From Devosia crocina (GTDB lineage Bacteria > Pseudomonadota > Alphaproteobacteria > Rhizobiales > Devosiaceae), in the NCBI RefSeq assembly GCF_900116545.1, contig NZ_FPCK01000002.1:310001-374000 (forward strand): 64,000 nucleotides of DNA. The letters are read 5' to 3'. How positions within the stretch are numbered: the stretch's first letter is position 1; the number at the start of each line of letters is the position of its first letter. A program made the translations under genes and the position numbers. Of this stretch, positions 25,124 to 34,239 are shown piece by piece. Below the pieces are notes generated by a model. That model ran no database searches, had not been told where the DNA came from, and saw nothing but the letters and a program-made list of their open reading frames with translations.

Positions 25124-26362
25124 TTAGTTGGATAAGTTTTTGCCCACCTGGCTCACCGCGGCCGCAAGGGCTTCCCGATCCGATCGCGCGCTCAGCGCCG
25201 CCATTCCACGAGTGAGCACGTCCTGTTCAAGCCTTTCCGCGCCTTCCGCAAAGACTGGATTGCACGCGGCAATGGTCTCGAGTCCCCGCAAAAGCCGGAT
25301 CATCACCTCGATTACCCCGGCCCCGTCACGGGCGATGGGGCGGAACACGTCTTCGAGCACATCCCTGGGGTCGAGCGCCGCCATCCTGACCCGGTCAAAA
25401 CCCTCCCCGTCCGCCTCTTCGCCCCAGCCGAGAAAAAGCCGCGTCGCTGTATCGATCACGTCGATCGCCGTGCCCGGATCGTTTACGCCCGGCGAAAGCG
25501 CCTTGTCGGCAATCTCGCCCAGCACCACAAAGCCAAAGCGCGGATCGGAATCGAAGGTCCGCTTGTCGCCTACAACGAAGCAATCGCGCAGCTTGGCTTC
25601 GGTATCCTCGTCGATTTCCCCCTGCACAAGCAGCAGCGGCCGCACCGGTGTCGCATAGGCCCCCGGGCGGGAGCGCACCAGCAGCTGCAGGTCGTGCTTT
25701 TCGGCGAGCTTTTGCAGGTCCTCGGCGTCGCAATGCTGCACATAGCCGGGCGAGAGCGGCGTTATGGGCCGGCCTTCGAATTGCCCTTCGGCCGCCCTGC
25801 ACCCGAGCCGCGGAGTGGCGGCCAGGATCTCGATGGCCTGCTGTGTCTGCTTTTCCACCGCGTCGATCGTATTGGCCACCCGGCCGATGGCCGAGATCTG
25901 TCCAATCCAACGGATAAGCGCGGTCACCACCAGCACCACCACGATCAACGTCACGCCAAACAGAAACAGGCGGCTCGCCTCGCTATAAAATCCGGCTGAA
26001 AGCCCGATAATCCCGACAATGGAAAACAGAAACGCACCGATAAACACCGAGATCGAGGTCTGTGCCCGCAGGTCTCCTGCGATCAGCGGCACGGCCCGCG
26101 GGGTCGTTGCGCTCGATGCCGAGGACAAAGCGCTGACAACCGTTGAAAGCGCGAAAACCGCCACGGTGAGAAGGCTCGAAGCCAGGATTTCGAGGATCGA
26201 CTGCACCGCATCGGACGACAGGGTAAAAGGCAGATTGTCCGGCGCAAAGCCGGCCAGCATATAGGCGATCACGACCGTGAGCACGGCCACTGCCGAGAAA
26301 GCGGCCGGCAGAAACCACATGCGTTGCAAGAGCTGGCGCAGCTGAAAGCGAAGATAACTCAT
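25124..26362 (-). CDS. DUF2254 membrane protein
   Basis: This 412-residue protein has four N-terminal membrane segments (for example AFSAVAVLTVVIAYMLAGFA, LLTVAVFALSTVVSALSSAS, VFIGAFLFSIVGIIGLSAGF, LIVVVLVVTALIRWIGQIS). A cytoplasmic C-terminal half contains GYVQHCDAEDLQKLAEK and a conserved ALSPGVNDPGTAIDVIDTAT. Both patterns are typical of DUF2254. The function of the family is unknown. The gene stands alone between the KTSC gene (convergent) and the Hsp70-like gene. Confidence 0.9.
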   Translation of the reverse strand: MSYLRFQLRQLLQRMWFLPAAFSAVAVLTVVIAYMLAGFAPDNLPFTLSSDAVQSILEILASSLLTVAVFALSTVVSALSSASSATTPRAVPLIAGDLRAQTSISVFIGAFLFSIVGIIGLSAGFYSEASRLFLFGVTLIVVVLVVTALIRWIGQISAIGRVANTIDAVEKQTQQAIEILAATPRLGCRAAEGQFEGRPITPLSPGYVQHCDAEDLQKLAEKHDLQLLVRSRPGAYATPVRPLLLVQGEIDEDTEAKLRDCFVVGDKRTFDSDPRFGFVVLGEIADKALSPGVNDPGTAIDVIDTATRLFLGWGEEADGEGFDRVRMAALDPRDVLEDVFRPIARDGAGVIEVMIRLLRGLETIAACNPVFAEGAERLEQDVLTRGMAALSARSDREALAAAVSQVGKNLSN

Positions 26363-26423
26363 CGGACCCCCTGACCCTGCTAATGCGCAAGCGCCGCACT
26401 TGGATGCGGCGGGGAGCCCAGGT

Positions 26424-27680
26424 TCAGCCGAAAACCCGCTTGGCCTCGAGCGCCAGCCCTAGCCCAACGCTGCCCAGAACATCGGTGCGAACCACGTCCG
26501 CTTCAGGGAACATGGCCTCGAGCCGCCCCGCCACCGCCGGAACCAGCGTCGAGCCGCCGGTCAGGATCAGGCTGTCGACCGTATCGGGAGCAATGCCGGC
26601 GCGCTTGAGCACTTCGCTTATCGTTGCCTCCAGCCGTCCGATGGAATCGGCCAGCGCTGCACCCAAATCGCTTGTCGTGATGGTCGTCGCGATCTGCCGG
26701 TCCCGTACCGGGAAATCGAACCGGGTCTCGTCGTGCTCGGAGAGCGCGATCTTGGCTTCTTCCACCCGCCCGATCAAGCGGTGCCCGAGCCTGTCCTCAA
26801 CCAGCATGACCATGGTTTCAACCCGATCCGCCTCCCGCGCTTCCCGCACGGTCGAGCGCAGGTCGCGCAGCGCCTTGGCGTCATAGAGCCGGTTGATCCG
26901 GTGCCAGGTCGAAAGATCCACATAGGGCGCAACAGGCAGAAAGCGCTTGCCGTCCCGCGTCTCGCTGCCGAGCCCCAGTTCGGGCATGACCCTGGCCATC
27001 GACAAAAGCCGGTCGAAGTCCGTTCCGCCGATATGAACGCCCGCTGTTGACAGGATATCGCTGCTGCGATCGGCCAGTCCGCTGCGATCCGGAGCAACCC
27101 GCACCACCGAGAAGTCCGAGGTGCCTCCGCCCAGATCGACGATCAGCGCCAGCCGCTCGCGATTGACGTGACGCTCATAGTCGAGCGCGGCGGCAATCGG
27201 CTCGTACTGAAAAACAATGTCCTCGAAGCCCTGCGCCGCGACCGCCGCTTCAAGCTGGCTCTGCGCCTCGGCATCGGCCACCGGATCGTCATCGACAAAG
27301 TGCACGGGCCGCCCCATCACCACCTGGGTCAGTTCCGATCCCAGCTGCGTTTCGGCCCGCTGCTTGAGTTCGCGCACGAAGCTGCCGATGATCTCCCCAA
27401 ATTCCAGACGCTGCCCCTTGATCCGGGTCGTGTCCTGATAGAGCGTGGTACCCAAGACGCTCTTGAGCGAGCGCATCAGCCGTCCATCCGCCCCGCTCAC
27501 ATATTCGGCCACTGCCTGCCGGCCGAAGTGCAGCCGGTCGTCCTCGAAGCCGAAAAACAGCACGCTCGGTATTGTCCGCTGCGCCCCTTCGAGCGCCACC
27601 AGGTCGGGAACCCCGCCTTTGCCCACTCGGCCAAGCGTTGAGTTGGAAGTGCCAAAATCAAGGCCGCAGGAAAGCGCCAT
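26424..27680 (-). CDS. yegD: YegD-like Hsp70 family protein (ATPase domain only)
   Basis: This 418-residue protein is made only of the Hsp70/actin-type ATPase domain, without a substrate-binding domain, as in E. coli YegD. Phosphate 1 is CGLDFGTSNST, phosphate 2 is ALIVDLGGGTSDFSVV, and the adenosine motif is LILTGGSTLVPAVAGRL. The YegD-type segments VMGRPVHF and FEDIVFQYEPIAAALDYE are clear. The start at 27680 puts phosphate 1 at the N-terminus. It is a putative chaperone of unknown client; a dispersed repeat lies upstream. Confidence 0.9.
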   Translation of the reverse strand: MALSCGLDFGTSNSTLGRVGKGGVPDLVALEGAQRTIPSVLFFGFEDDRLHFGRQAVAEYVSGADGRLMRSLKSVLGTTLYQDTTRIKGQRLEFGEIIGSFVRELKQRAETQLGSELTQVVMGRPVHFVDDDPVADAEAQSQLEAAVAAQGFEDIVFQYEPIAAALDYERHVNRERLALIVDLGGGTSDFSVVRVAPDRSGLADRSSDILSTAGVHIGGTDFDRLLSMARVMPELGLGSETRDGKRFLPVAPYVDLSTWHRINRLYDAKALRDLRSTVREAREADRVETMVMLVEDRLGHRLIGRVEEAKIALSEHDETRFDFPVRDRQIATTITTSDLGAALADSIGRLEATISEVLKRAGIAPDTVDSLILTGGSTLVPAVAGRLEAMFPEADVVRTDVLGSVGLGLALEAKRVFG

Positions 27681-27769
27681 GCCAAACCGTCCATCTCTGG
27701 GGAAACGCGCGACTGCGCGGGGACGGGGGCTATAGGGGATTAGCAGTGAATTGGCAACTCGGGACCCAG

Positions 27770-27912
27770 GGCCCCTCACCCGCCAGCCAGGCTGTCGACG
27801 TCGTCCCTAAGGGGGAGGTGAAGAAAGAGCGTTCAGTCGCGGAGAGACACCTCTCCCGCTTGGGGAGAGGCCGGACTGCAAGACAATCCGGGTGAGGGGG
27901 TCTTCCCCTCAA
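27770..27912. repeat. Dispersed palindromic repeats (type A) upstream of yegD
   Basis: GC-rich hairpin units including CACCTCTCCCGCTTGGGGAG and CCGGGTGAGGGGGTCTTCCC, flanked by CCCTCACCCG at 27773. They lie between the 3' end of the GGDEF-like gene and the yegD start. Confidence 0.6.
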
Positions 27913-27926
27913 CCTTGAACCATTGG

Positions 27927-28559
27927 CTAAGCAGCGACCAGTTTCCGGTCCTCGACATTGCGCAGATCCGCGATATCGAGCCGCGAAAGCCCACGGCGCT
28001 GGGCCCGGCGCAGTGCAGCGCGGGCCGTTTCCAGCACGTCGCGGCTATAGGGAGGCTGGGGATTGACCACGGCCATCCCGGCCCCGAGCGTGACCGCACC
28101 GGCATGGCTTTCCTTGTTGGCGAGCCCGGCGCGCCGAACCGCCTGATTGATCTTGCTAACGAGGTCGCGACCAAGCGCAAGCGGCATGTCGGGCAGGATG
28201 ACGACGAAGCCCGATTGCGGCGTTCGCAGGCAGCGGTCGGTGTCGCGCGAAAGAAGTGGCGCAATGGCCTGGTCGAGCGTTTCGAGACATTCCTCGAGAG
28301 CATCGCGGCCGTAGGCGGCAAGATAATCGTTGAAGCAGTCGATCTCGAGCAGGATGACGCACATCGAGACGCCGCGTTCGGCAGCCAGCATCCAGGCGAC
28401 CTGCAGTTCCTCCTCGATCGGGCGCACGGCGCTTGGCCGGCGAGCACCGTCCTTGAGGAGCATGGCCCCACTCTCGGTCCGGCCCGCCATGCTCTTGCCC
28501 AGCAAGGCCCTGACCCGGTTCCAGAAACCGTCTCTGCTGTCGATCGCGATCATGCTCAT
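27927..28559 (-). CDS. Degenerate GGDEF-domain protein
   Basis: The 210-residue product has a short N-terminal region and a GGDEF-like fold (residues about 55-195). Family strands are visible: VILLEIDCFNDYLAAYGRDA matches the dFK-Nd-yGh-GD region, and AVTLGAGMAVV matches the conserved VtiSiGva strand. The signature GGDEF loop is replaced by RTPQSGF, so no cyclase activity is expected; it may bind GTP or act structurally. The start at 28559 follows GGAG 11 bases upstream. A CtrA-like box lies about 50-70 bp upstream. Confidence 0.8.
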   Translation of the reverse strand: MSMIAIDSRDGFWNRVRALLGKSMAGRTESGAMLLKDGARRPSAVRPIEEELQVAWMLAAERGVSMCVILLEIDCFNDYLAAYGRDALEECLETLDQAIAPLLSRDTDRCLRTPQSGFVVILPDMPLALGRDLVSKINQAVRRAGLANKESHAGAVTLGAGMAVVNPQPPYSRDVLETARAALRRAQRRGLSRLDIADLRNVEDRKLVAA

Positions 28560-28607
28560 CGTGCCTGTCTCCGGGCGCGGTTTGGTGCGCGCCGATCTGG
28601 CCATATC

Positions 28608-28626
28608 ATGGTTAACGAGAAGTTAC
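28608..28626 (-). promoter_or_regulatory. CtrA-like box upstream of the degenerate GGDEF gene
   Basis: On the minus strand GTAA-N7-TTAACCAT contains the class II CtrA element TTAACCAT. Read as the two-part box it is TTAA-N7-TTAC on the plus strand (28612-28626), one mismatch from TTAA-N7-TTAA. It lies 49-67 bp upstream of the start at 28559. Confidence 0.45.
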
Positions 28627-28733
28627 TGTTCGCACCGATTTGGCAACTGGCTGATTAGCGATAGAGCAAGAAACTGTCACAAAATGGGACTTGTGTGTCA
28701 AAATAGACTCAGCAAGCCGCCAAGTAAAAAGCG

Positions 28734-29189
28734 TCAAAGAACTTCCGGCGGCTCCCATTCGGGCCAGTCGACGGCATGTTCTTCCCACTCGTCCGGATCG
28801 ATCTCGGTTTCCAGAAATGTGCGTCCCTTCACCGAAACGCCTACATCGATCACCGTCTGCGGGTCGCCCGAAACCAGCGGGTGCCACCAGGCCAGGCCCT
28901 TGCCTTCCGCCAGACGCCGGTAGGCGCAGGTGGTGGGGATCCATTTGATCTCCGGGACATTCTGGGGTGTGAGCTTGATGCAGTCGGGCACCTGTTTTTG
29001 CCGGTTCGGATAATCGGTGCAGCTACAGGCATCACCATCGAGCAGTTTGCAGCGCACATCCGAGGTAATCAGCGTGCCCGTATCCTCGTCCTCGAGCTTG
29101 ATCAGGCAGCAGCGTCCGCAGCCGTCGCACAGCGCCTCCCACTCGGCGGGAGTCATTTGGTCGAGCGTTTTTTCTTCCCAGAAGGACAT
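28734..29189 (-). CDS. YcgN/UPF0260 cysteine-cluster protein
   Basis: This 151-residue protein has the UPF0260 metal-binding cysteines: CDGCGRCC at residues about 22-29, then RCKLLDGDACSCTDYPNR and DCIKLTP, ending in ETCAYR-type ITTCAYRRL (here PTTCAYRRL) and EEHAVDWPEW. These resemble the CxxCxxCC family likely to bind iron-sulfur or zinc. The function is unknown. The start at 29189 fits the family N-terminus FWEEKTLDQM. Confidence 0.92.
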   Translation of the reverse strand: MSFWEEKTLDQMTPAEWEALCDGCGRCCLIKLEDEDTGTLITSDVRCKLLDGDACSCTDYPNRQKQVPDCIKLTPQNVPEIKWIPTTCAYRRLAEGKGLAWWHPLVSGDPQTVIDVGVSVKGRTFLETEIDPDEWEEHAVDWPEWEPPEVL

Positions 29190-29311
29190 TGGTAGGCTTG
29201 TCTCGTTAAATCTGTTGCCGGTTTGCGCTTGCTGACGCTCAAGCGCAATCATATTCCAGCGATGCGATTGCTTTGGCCCTGCGTCGCAGACACAATCCAG
29301 CGGCGCAGTCC

Positions 29312-31477
29312 ATGGGGTTAAGGGTGCAGGATCCATTCTATAGCAAGCAAAAACGGCAAAAGCGCGCCGGTGGCATGCTCGCCGCAGATGCCTGGCTCGA
29401 TTCATCGCTTTACGAGTTCTGGCAGGCTCTTGGGCGCTGGTACACCCGCTTTCAGGATTTCATGAGCCGGTTCCACGTCACCGGCATCAAGCGCTTTTTC
29501 GTGGAGATCCTTTCCGACGCCTTCACCTTCGGCGCCATCGGCGCGGTTCTGGTGACGGCGCTCGCCATGCCCGCGTTCAACATCATCGACCGCGGCGCCT
29601 TCAACAAGGCGGAAGACTATTCCATCGTGTTCCTTGACCGGTTCGGCACAGAGATCGGCCGGCGCGGCATCCGCTCGGATGACAGCGTCGCCCTCGACCA
29701 GATGCCCGACTTTCTGATCAAGGCGACCCTGGCCACCGAAGACCGGCGCTTTTACGAGCATTTCGGCATAGACATCATCGGCACGCTGCGCGCCCTGATG
29801 ACCAACGCCTCGGGCAATTCCAGCCTTCATGGCGGCTCATCGCTCACCCAGCAGCTGGCCAAGCAGCTCTTCTTGTCCTCCGAGCGCACCATCGAGCGCA
29901 AGATCGTCGAGGCGTTTCTCGCCGTTTGGCTCGAGTGGAACTATTCCAAGGACGAGATCCTCAAGCTTTATCTTGATCGCGCCTATATGGGCGGGGGCAA
30001 TTTCGGCGTCACCGCCGCGGCCGACTATTATTTCGGCAAGCGCATTCAGGACATCAACCTGGCCGAAGCGGCCATGCTGGCCGGGCTCTACAAGGCTCCC
30101 GGCCGCTGGGCGCCCCATGTCGATCTCGCCGCAGCGCGTGGCCGCGCCAATGTGGTGCTGAGCAATCTCGTCGCCTCGGGCTTTCTGACCGAAGGCCAGG
30201 TGACCGCCGCCCGCCGCCACCCCGCCTCCCCCATCGATCGCACCGCCGACGTTAATTCCCCCAACTACTTCCTTGATTGGGCCTTCGAGGAAGCCAAGCT
30301 GCTGATCGACCAGACCGGGGCGCCGGGCAATAATTTCACCGTCCGCACCACCATCGACACCACGCTCCAGCAATATGCCGAGGAAGCTGTGGTTTCGGTC
30401 GTGCGCGAACAGGGCGAACAGTTCCGCGTCACCCAGGCCGCTATGGTCGTCACCGACACCAAGGGCGCCATCCGCGCCATGGTCGGGGGCACCGACTACG
30501 GCAAGAGCCAGTTCAACCGCGCCATCGTCTCGACCCGCCAGCCCGGCTCGGCCTACAAGGTCTTCGTTTATGCCGAAGCCTTCGAGCAGCTGGGGCTGAA
30601 ACCCTCCGACCCCATCACCGATCGCCCCGTCTGCATCGGCGATTGGTGCCCGCAAAATTACGGCCGCAGCTACAAGGGGACTGTGAGCCTGCAAAGCGCC
30701 TTCGCCCAGTCGCTCAACACCGTTCCCGTGACCCTCTCGATCAAGACCGGCCGCGAGCCGATCGCCGAACTGAGCCACCGCATGGGCCTGCGCGCCGATT
30801 ACCCGGTCACCCGTTCGCTCGCGCTCGGCGTCGCCTCGGTTTCTGTTCTCGACATGACCTCGTCCTATGCCGTCTTTGCCAATCACGGCTACAAGACCCC
30901 GGCCTTCGGCATTACCCGCATGACGACGCTGACCGGCCAGCCGGTCTGGGAATATGATCCAGAGGCCAATCGCGAGCGCGTGCTCTCCGAGCAGACCGTG
31001 GCCTATATGAACCAGATGATGTACGGCGTCACGCAAAGCGGCACCGGCACCCGCGCCCGCATCGAGGGCGTGCCGACCCTTGGCAAGACCGGCACCACCA
31101 CCTCCTATCGCGATGCCTGGTTCGCCGGCTTCACCGGCAATTACGTGGCCGCCGTCTGGTTCGGCAATGACGATTATCGCCCCACCAACAATCTGACCGG
31201 CGGGTCCCTTCCCACCATCGCCTGGCAGAAGTTCATGGCCTATGCGCACACGAACATTCCCATCGCTTCGGTTTATGGGATCGACTTCGTGCCCCCCGAA
31301 ACCGCCGTCGCGGAAGCGGAAACCGAGGCCGAGGAGGCGGCCGAGCGCCCGCCCAGCCTCACGCCTGCGGCCGCGCGCAAGCTCATGGATCTGGCCGACC
31401 GGCTCGATGCCAGCATAGCCAACCTCACCCCGATCACCGATCAGGCCAGCGCCCCGCGCATCACCACCGGCCTCTAG
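29312..31477 (+). CDS. Class A penicillin-binding protein (PBP1A type)
   Basis: This 721-residue bifunctional enzyme polymerises and cross-links peptidoglycan in the periplasm. It has a cytoplasmic N-terminus, one membrane anchor (about 68-90), a GT51 glycosyltransferase domain with catalytic Glu143 in ATEDRRFYEHFG and the GGSSLTQQLAKQLFL motif, and a transpeptidase domain. The transpeptidase motifs are SxxK (QPGSAYKVF), SxN (SLNTVP) and KTG (GKTGTTTSYRDAWF). The first ATG at 29312 is used; a TTG at 29273 and a GTG at 29324 are alternatives. It is divergent from ycgN. Confidence 0.93.
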   Translation: MGLRVQDPFYSKQKRQKRAGGMLAADAWLDSSLYEFWQALGRWYTRFQDFMSRFHVTGIKRFFVEILSDAFTFGAIGAVLVTALAMPAFNIIDRGAFNKAEDYSIVFLDRFGTEIGRRGIRSDDSVALDQMPDFLIKATLATEDRRFYEHFGIDIIGTLRALMTNASGNSSLHGGSSLTQQLAKQLFLSSERTIERKIVEAFLAVWLEWNYSKDEILKLYLDRAYMGGGNFGVTAAADYYFGKRIQDINLAEAAMLAGLYKAPGRWAPHVDLAAARGRANVVLSNLVASGFLTEGQVTAARRHPASPIDRTADVNSPNYFLDWAFEEAKLLIDQTGAPGNNFTVRTTIDTTLQQYAEEAVVSVVREQGEQFRVTQAAMVVTDTKGAIRAMVGGTDYGKSQFNRAIVSTRQPGSAYKVFVYAEAFEQLGLKPSDPITDRPVCIGDWCPQNYGRSYKGTVSLQSAFAQSLNTVPVTLSIKTGREPIAELSHRMGLRADYPVTRSLALGVASVSVLDMTSSYAVFANHGYKTPAFGITRMTTLTGQPVWEYDPEANRERVLSEQTVAYMNQMMYGVTQSGTGTRARIEGVPTLGKTGTTTSYRDAWFAGFTGNYVAAVWFGNDDYRPTNNLTGGSLPTIAWQKFMAYAHTNIPIASVYGIDFVPPETAVAEAETEAEEAAERPPSLTPAAARKLMDLADRLDASIANLTPITDQASAPRITTGL

Positions 31478-31583
31478 CGGGCTGGGGCTTTCCCGCCCCG
31501 CCCATGATTGCTATAGGCTTTGAGCCCATGCCAGCGCTGCCGGTTCAGCACGTCATGCCGATCCACAAGGGAAGCTGAACCAA

Positions 31584-32159
31584 GTGCGTTTCGTCCTTCT
31601 GCTCCTGTCGACCATCCTGGTGGCGCTCGCCACCGGTTTCGGCCTCAGCTATTACGCGCTGAACGATGGCCGGCTGGTCGGCGCGGTGCAGATCGGCGCC
31701 TGGACCTCGTGGCCCGATCTCGGCGCCGCCTCGCCCAATCCCTATAGCCGGGGACACCTGGCGCGCGAGGCCGCCCTGCAGCTGGGGCGCTCGGAGGGCC
31801 TGCGCTTTACCGCCACCACCGACAGCGCCGGCGAGCCGCTTGATCTGCGCTGCACCTATGTGCTTGAAGGCCACGTCCCCGTCTCGACCTTCTGGACGCT
31901 GGTTGCGCTTGATCCCGCCGGCAGAAATCTTGCCGCACCCGAGACTGATCTCGCCCTGCGCTCGAGCGAAATCGCGCGCGACAATAGCGGCGCCATGGTT
32001 GTCAGCGTCGGCACCGCTCTCCGGCCGGGCAACTGGCTCGAGCTTGCCGGCCGCGGCCCCTTCGGCCTTGCCCTGACGCTATACGACACCACTGCCTTTT
32101 CCGGCTTCGGCGCTGACAACGACACCATGCCCACCATTACCCGCGGAGCATGCGCATGA
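31584..32159 (+). CDS. DUF1214 membrane-anchored protein
   Basis: This 191-residue protein has an N-terminal signal anchor (FVLLLLSTILVALATGFGLS) and a DUF1214 beta domain recognised from WTSWPDLGAASPNPYSRGHLA, TFWTLVALDPAGRNL and NWLELAGRGPFGLALTLYDT. The periplasmic role is unknown. It overlaps the DUF1254 gene by four bases (ATGA). DUF1214 and DUF1254 occur fused in longer proteins, so the two probably act together. Confidence 0.85.
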   Translation: MRFVLLLLSTILVALATGFGLSYYALNDGRLVGAVQIGAWTSWPDLGAASPNPYSRGHLAREAALQLGRSEGLRFTATTDSAGEPLDLRCTYVLEGHVPVSTFWTLVALDPAGRNLAAPETDLALRSSEIARDNSGAMVVSVGTALRPGNWLELAGRGPFGLALTLYDTTAFSGFGADNDTMPTITRGACA

Positions 32160-32701
32160 TCCGCGTCATTCTCTGGCTCCTTGGCGGCGTGCTGCTGGGT
32201 GGCATCATCCATGTCATTGTCATCCTGACCCTGCCCCATCTGGCCGATGAAACCACCTGGACGCGCATCGAGGCCATCGGCGCCCGCAACGTCATGACCA
32301 TCCTGCCGCCTATCGAGCCCGGAGAGCCCAATCCGCTGCAGCTCGATCCCGAACTGGTTTACGGCCTCTGCCAGGTCGATCTCGAAGAGGGTCCGGCCTA
32401 TCTCAGCGGCACCCTGCCCGATGCGTTCTGGTCCCTTGCAATTTTCGATGCAGCCGGGGTCGTCACCTATTCCACCACCAATCGCGATGGCATCGGCCAA
32501 ACGGTCGAGCTCGGCATTTTCAACGCCGCCCAGACCAGGCTGCTGGCCCAGCAGCAGCTCGATATCGCCGAGGGCCTGCTGGTGGTCGAAGCCGAGACCG
32601 ATCAGCTGGCAGTCCTCGTCCGCCTTGCCCCACCGCATGAAGTCATGCGCGAGCGGTTCACGGAGCGCCTCTCGGCCATCCGCTGCGGGCCGCGCGGTTG
32701 A
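32156..32701 (+). CDS. DUF1254 membrane-anchored protein
   Basis: The 181-residue product has an N-terminal membrane anchor ([20 protein letters not shown]) and a DUF1254-like domain ([40 protein letters not shown]). The start is set at 32156 because GCGGAG lies about eight bases before it and the ATGA overlap with the upstream gene is standard; the ATG at 32150 is too close to that ribosome site. It is co-translated with the DUF1214 gene. Confidence 0.85.
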   Translation: MIRVILWLLGGVLLGGIIHVIVILTLPHLADETTWTRIEAIGARNVMTILPPIEPGEPNPLQLDPELVYGLCQVDLEEGPAYLSGTLPDAFWSLAIFDAAGVVTYSTTNRDGIGQTVELGIFNAAQTRLLAQQQLDIAEGLLVVEAETDQLAVLVRLAPPHEVMRERFTERLSAIRCGPRG

Positions 32702-32703
32702 TC

Positions 32704-33036
32704 ATGCCGCAGGTTTCGACCCTTGCGATCTATGCCCTTGCAGCGCTCGCCGAAATTGTCGGCTGTTTTGCCTTCTGGGCCTGGCTTCGCCTTGGCCGCT
32801 CCGCCCTCTGGATCGCGCCGGGCGTTCTGGCGCTCGTTGCCTTTGCCTGGCTGCTCACCCTTGCGCCAGCCGATCAAGCCGGGCGAGCCTATGCGGCCTA
32901 TGGCGGTATCTATATCTGCGCGTCTCTGGTGTGGCTGTGGCTGGTCGAACACCGCCCGCCCGATCAGTGGGATCTTGCGGGAGGCGCACTGGCGCTTCTC
33001 GGGGCCGGGATCATCCTTTTTGCCCCGCGCGGCTAA
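32704..33036 (+). CDS. ynfA: YnfA/UPF0060 family membrane protein
   Basis: This 110-residue integral membrane protein has four hydrophobic helices and the YnfA pattern [40 protein letters not shown] and [20 protein letters not shown]. It is an inner-membrane protein of uncertain, small-multidrug-resistance-like transport role. The ATG at 32704 lies two bases after the DUF1254 stop, so it is probably in the same operon. Confidence 0.94.
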   Translation: MPQVSTLAIYALAALAEIVGCFAFWAWLRLGRSALWIAPGVLALVAFAWLLTLAPADQAGRAYAAYGGIYICASLVWLWLVEHRPPDQWDLAGGALALLGAGIILFAPRG

Positions 33037-33560
33037 GCCAGCAACGGCTCGCTCTGCCAAAGCGGGGGAATGCTCATGCGGCGCGCCGCATCAGGAGGCA
33101 GGTTGGCCAGCGCCGCGCTCAGCATGGCATGGTTGGGCTGAGCGATGCGCGCATAGATATCGAAGCCGGCGGGGGTAAAAAGCGTCTTTTCAAACGCCGT
33201 CACCGCCCAGCCCTGCCGCAGGTTGCCGGCCAGAAAACGCCATCGGCTGCGGGTCAGAAGCGTCAGGGGCTCGACCCCGCGCCATTCCCACTGCCAGCCA
33301 TCTTCGCTGATCGGGCGGTCGATGCCCACCACGCGCCCCATCCGCTCGCCCTTGCGCCAGGAAACGACATCGGCAAGCTCCCCGCCCGGCAGAGGCGCGT
33401 AGCTGACGGTGCCGGAGCGCGCGCGCCACAGCGGCAGGTCCGACATCACGATATGCCAGGTCCCGCTCGCAAGCTCGCGCAATTCACTGTCACAAGTCGG
33501 TATAGGCAGGTCCATTCCCGCCAACCGGGCGAGAAGCCAATTGGTTCCGGTCTGGCACAA
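33033..33560 (-). CDS. Hypothetical protein, lipocalin-like beta-rich domain
   Basis: This protein is up to 175 residues and is not firmly recognised. After a weak N-terminus a [14 protein letters not shown] segment starts a series of short beta-like strands ([56 protein letters not shown]), which resembles the GxW opening and strand spacing of lipocalins. No signal peptide is apparent. The start may instead be the ATG at 33515. It is convergent with ynfA (four-base overlap) and divergent from the NUDIX gene. Confidence 0.65.
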   Translation of the reverse strand: MCQTGTNWLLARLAGMDLPIPTCDSELRELASGTWHIVMSDLPLWRARSGTVSYAPLPGGELADVVSWRKGERMGRVVGIDRPISEDGWQWEWRGVEPLTLLTRSRWRFLAGNLRQGWAVTAFEKTLFTPAGFDIYARIAQPNHAMLSAALANLPPDAARRMSIPPLWQSEPLLA

Positions 33561-33587
33561 ATTCTCCGGACGCCGTAAAAGCGCCTC

Positions 33588-34151
33588 ATGACACCGGAAA
33601 CCTTCGCTCTTGCGCTATCGGATCGTCTCGCCCGCTATCGGGCAGAGGTTGCGTCCCCCGATGAATATCTCTCGCTGCTTGCCTGGCAGATCGGCGCGGG
33701 CCATCGCCTCGACCTGCGCGAAACCATGCCGGGCCATGTCACCACCAGCGCTATCATCGTCTCGCCCGATCACCGCCAGGTGCTCCTGATCGACCATATC
33801 ACCATCGGCCGCTGGCTGCAGCCCGGCGGGCATTACGAGCCCGCCCCTGCCTTCGCTCTGTCTGCCGAGCGGGAAGCCGTCGAGGAAACCGGCGTCACCG
33901 GCCTTGCGCTCCACCCCTGGCACCGGGAAGGCGACCTGCCCTTCGTCATCGACAGCCACGACGTCCCCGGCAAGGCCGCGCGCCAGGAACCGCCGCATGT
34001 CCACCACGATCTCCAATACCTCTTCACCGCCGACCCGGGCACACCTCTTGTCGCCCAACTCGACGAAGTCCACGCCACCCGCTGGGCGCCCATCGCCGCG
34101 CTGACTGACTTCGCCCCCAAAGCCGCCCACCGCCTCGCCCAGCTCACATAA
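33588..34151 (+). CDS. NUDIX hydrolase
   Basis: This 187-residue NUDIX-fold protein carries the helix motif REAVEETGV after GGHYEPAPAFALSAE. The REuxEExGu half of the Nudix box is intact. The first glutamate of GX5E is a proline at the expected position, with a glutamate three residues earlier. The preceding strands HVTTSAIIVSPDHRQVLLID and WLQPGGHYE fit the fold. It probably hydrolyses a nucleoside diphosphate derivative; the substrate is unknown. Confidence 0.88.
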   Translation: MTPETFALALSDRLARYRAEVASPDEYLSLLAWQIGAGHRLDLRETMPGHVTTSAIIVSPDHRQVLLIDHITIGRWLQPGGHYEPAPAFALSAEREAVEETGVTGLALHPWHREGDLPFVIDSHDVPGKAARQEPPHVHHDLQYLFTADPGTPLVAQLDEVHATRWAPIAALTDFAPKAAHRLAQLT

Positions 34152-34188
34152 CTACAAGTTGGTCCCCCAGCCCGTGAGCCACCGCACC

Positions 34189-34228
34189 GTCCCTCCCCCT
34201 TCTGGAGGGGGAGGCTAGGTGGGGGTTC
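34189..34228. repeat. Type-B GC-rich repeat
   Basis: TCCCTCCCCCTTCT/GGAGGGGGAGG hairpin followed by CTAGGTGGGGGT, in the convergent gap between the NUDIX and chromate transporter genes. It is nearly identical to the copies at 18261 and 62033. Confidence 0.7.
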
Positions 34229-34239
34229 TGTCCCCAACC

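Noticed and set aside
29837-31249. 470-codon frame antisense to the PBP1A gene
   Set aside because: Composition (Gly/Asp/His/Ala-rich) is typical of an antisense shadow; the plus-strand PBP1A carries all catalytic motifs.
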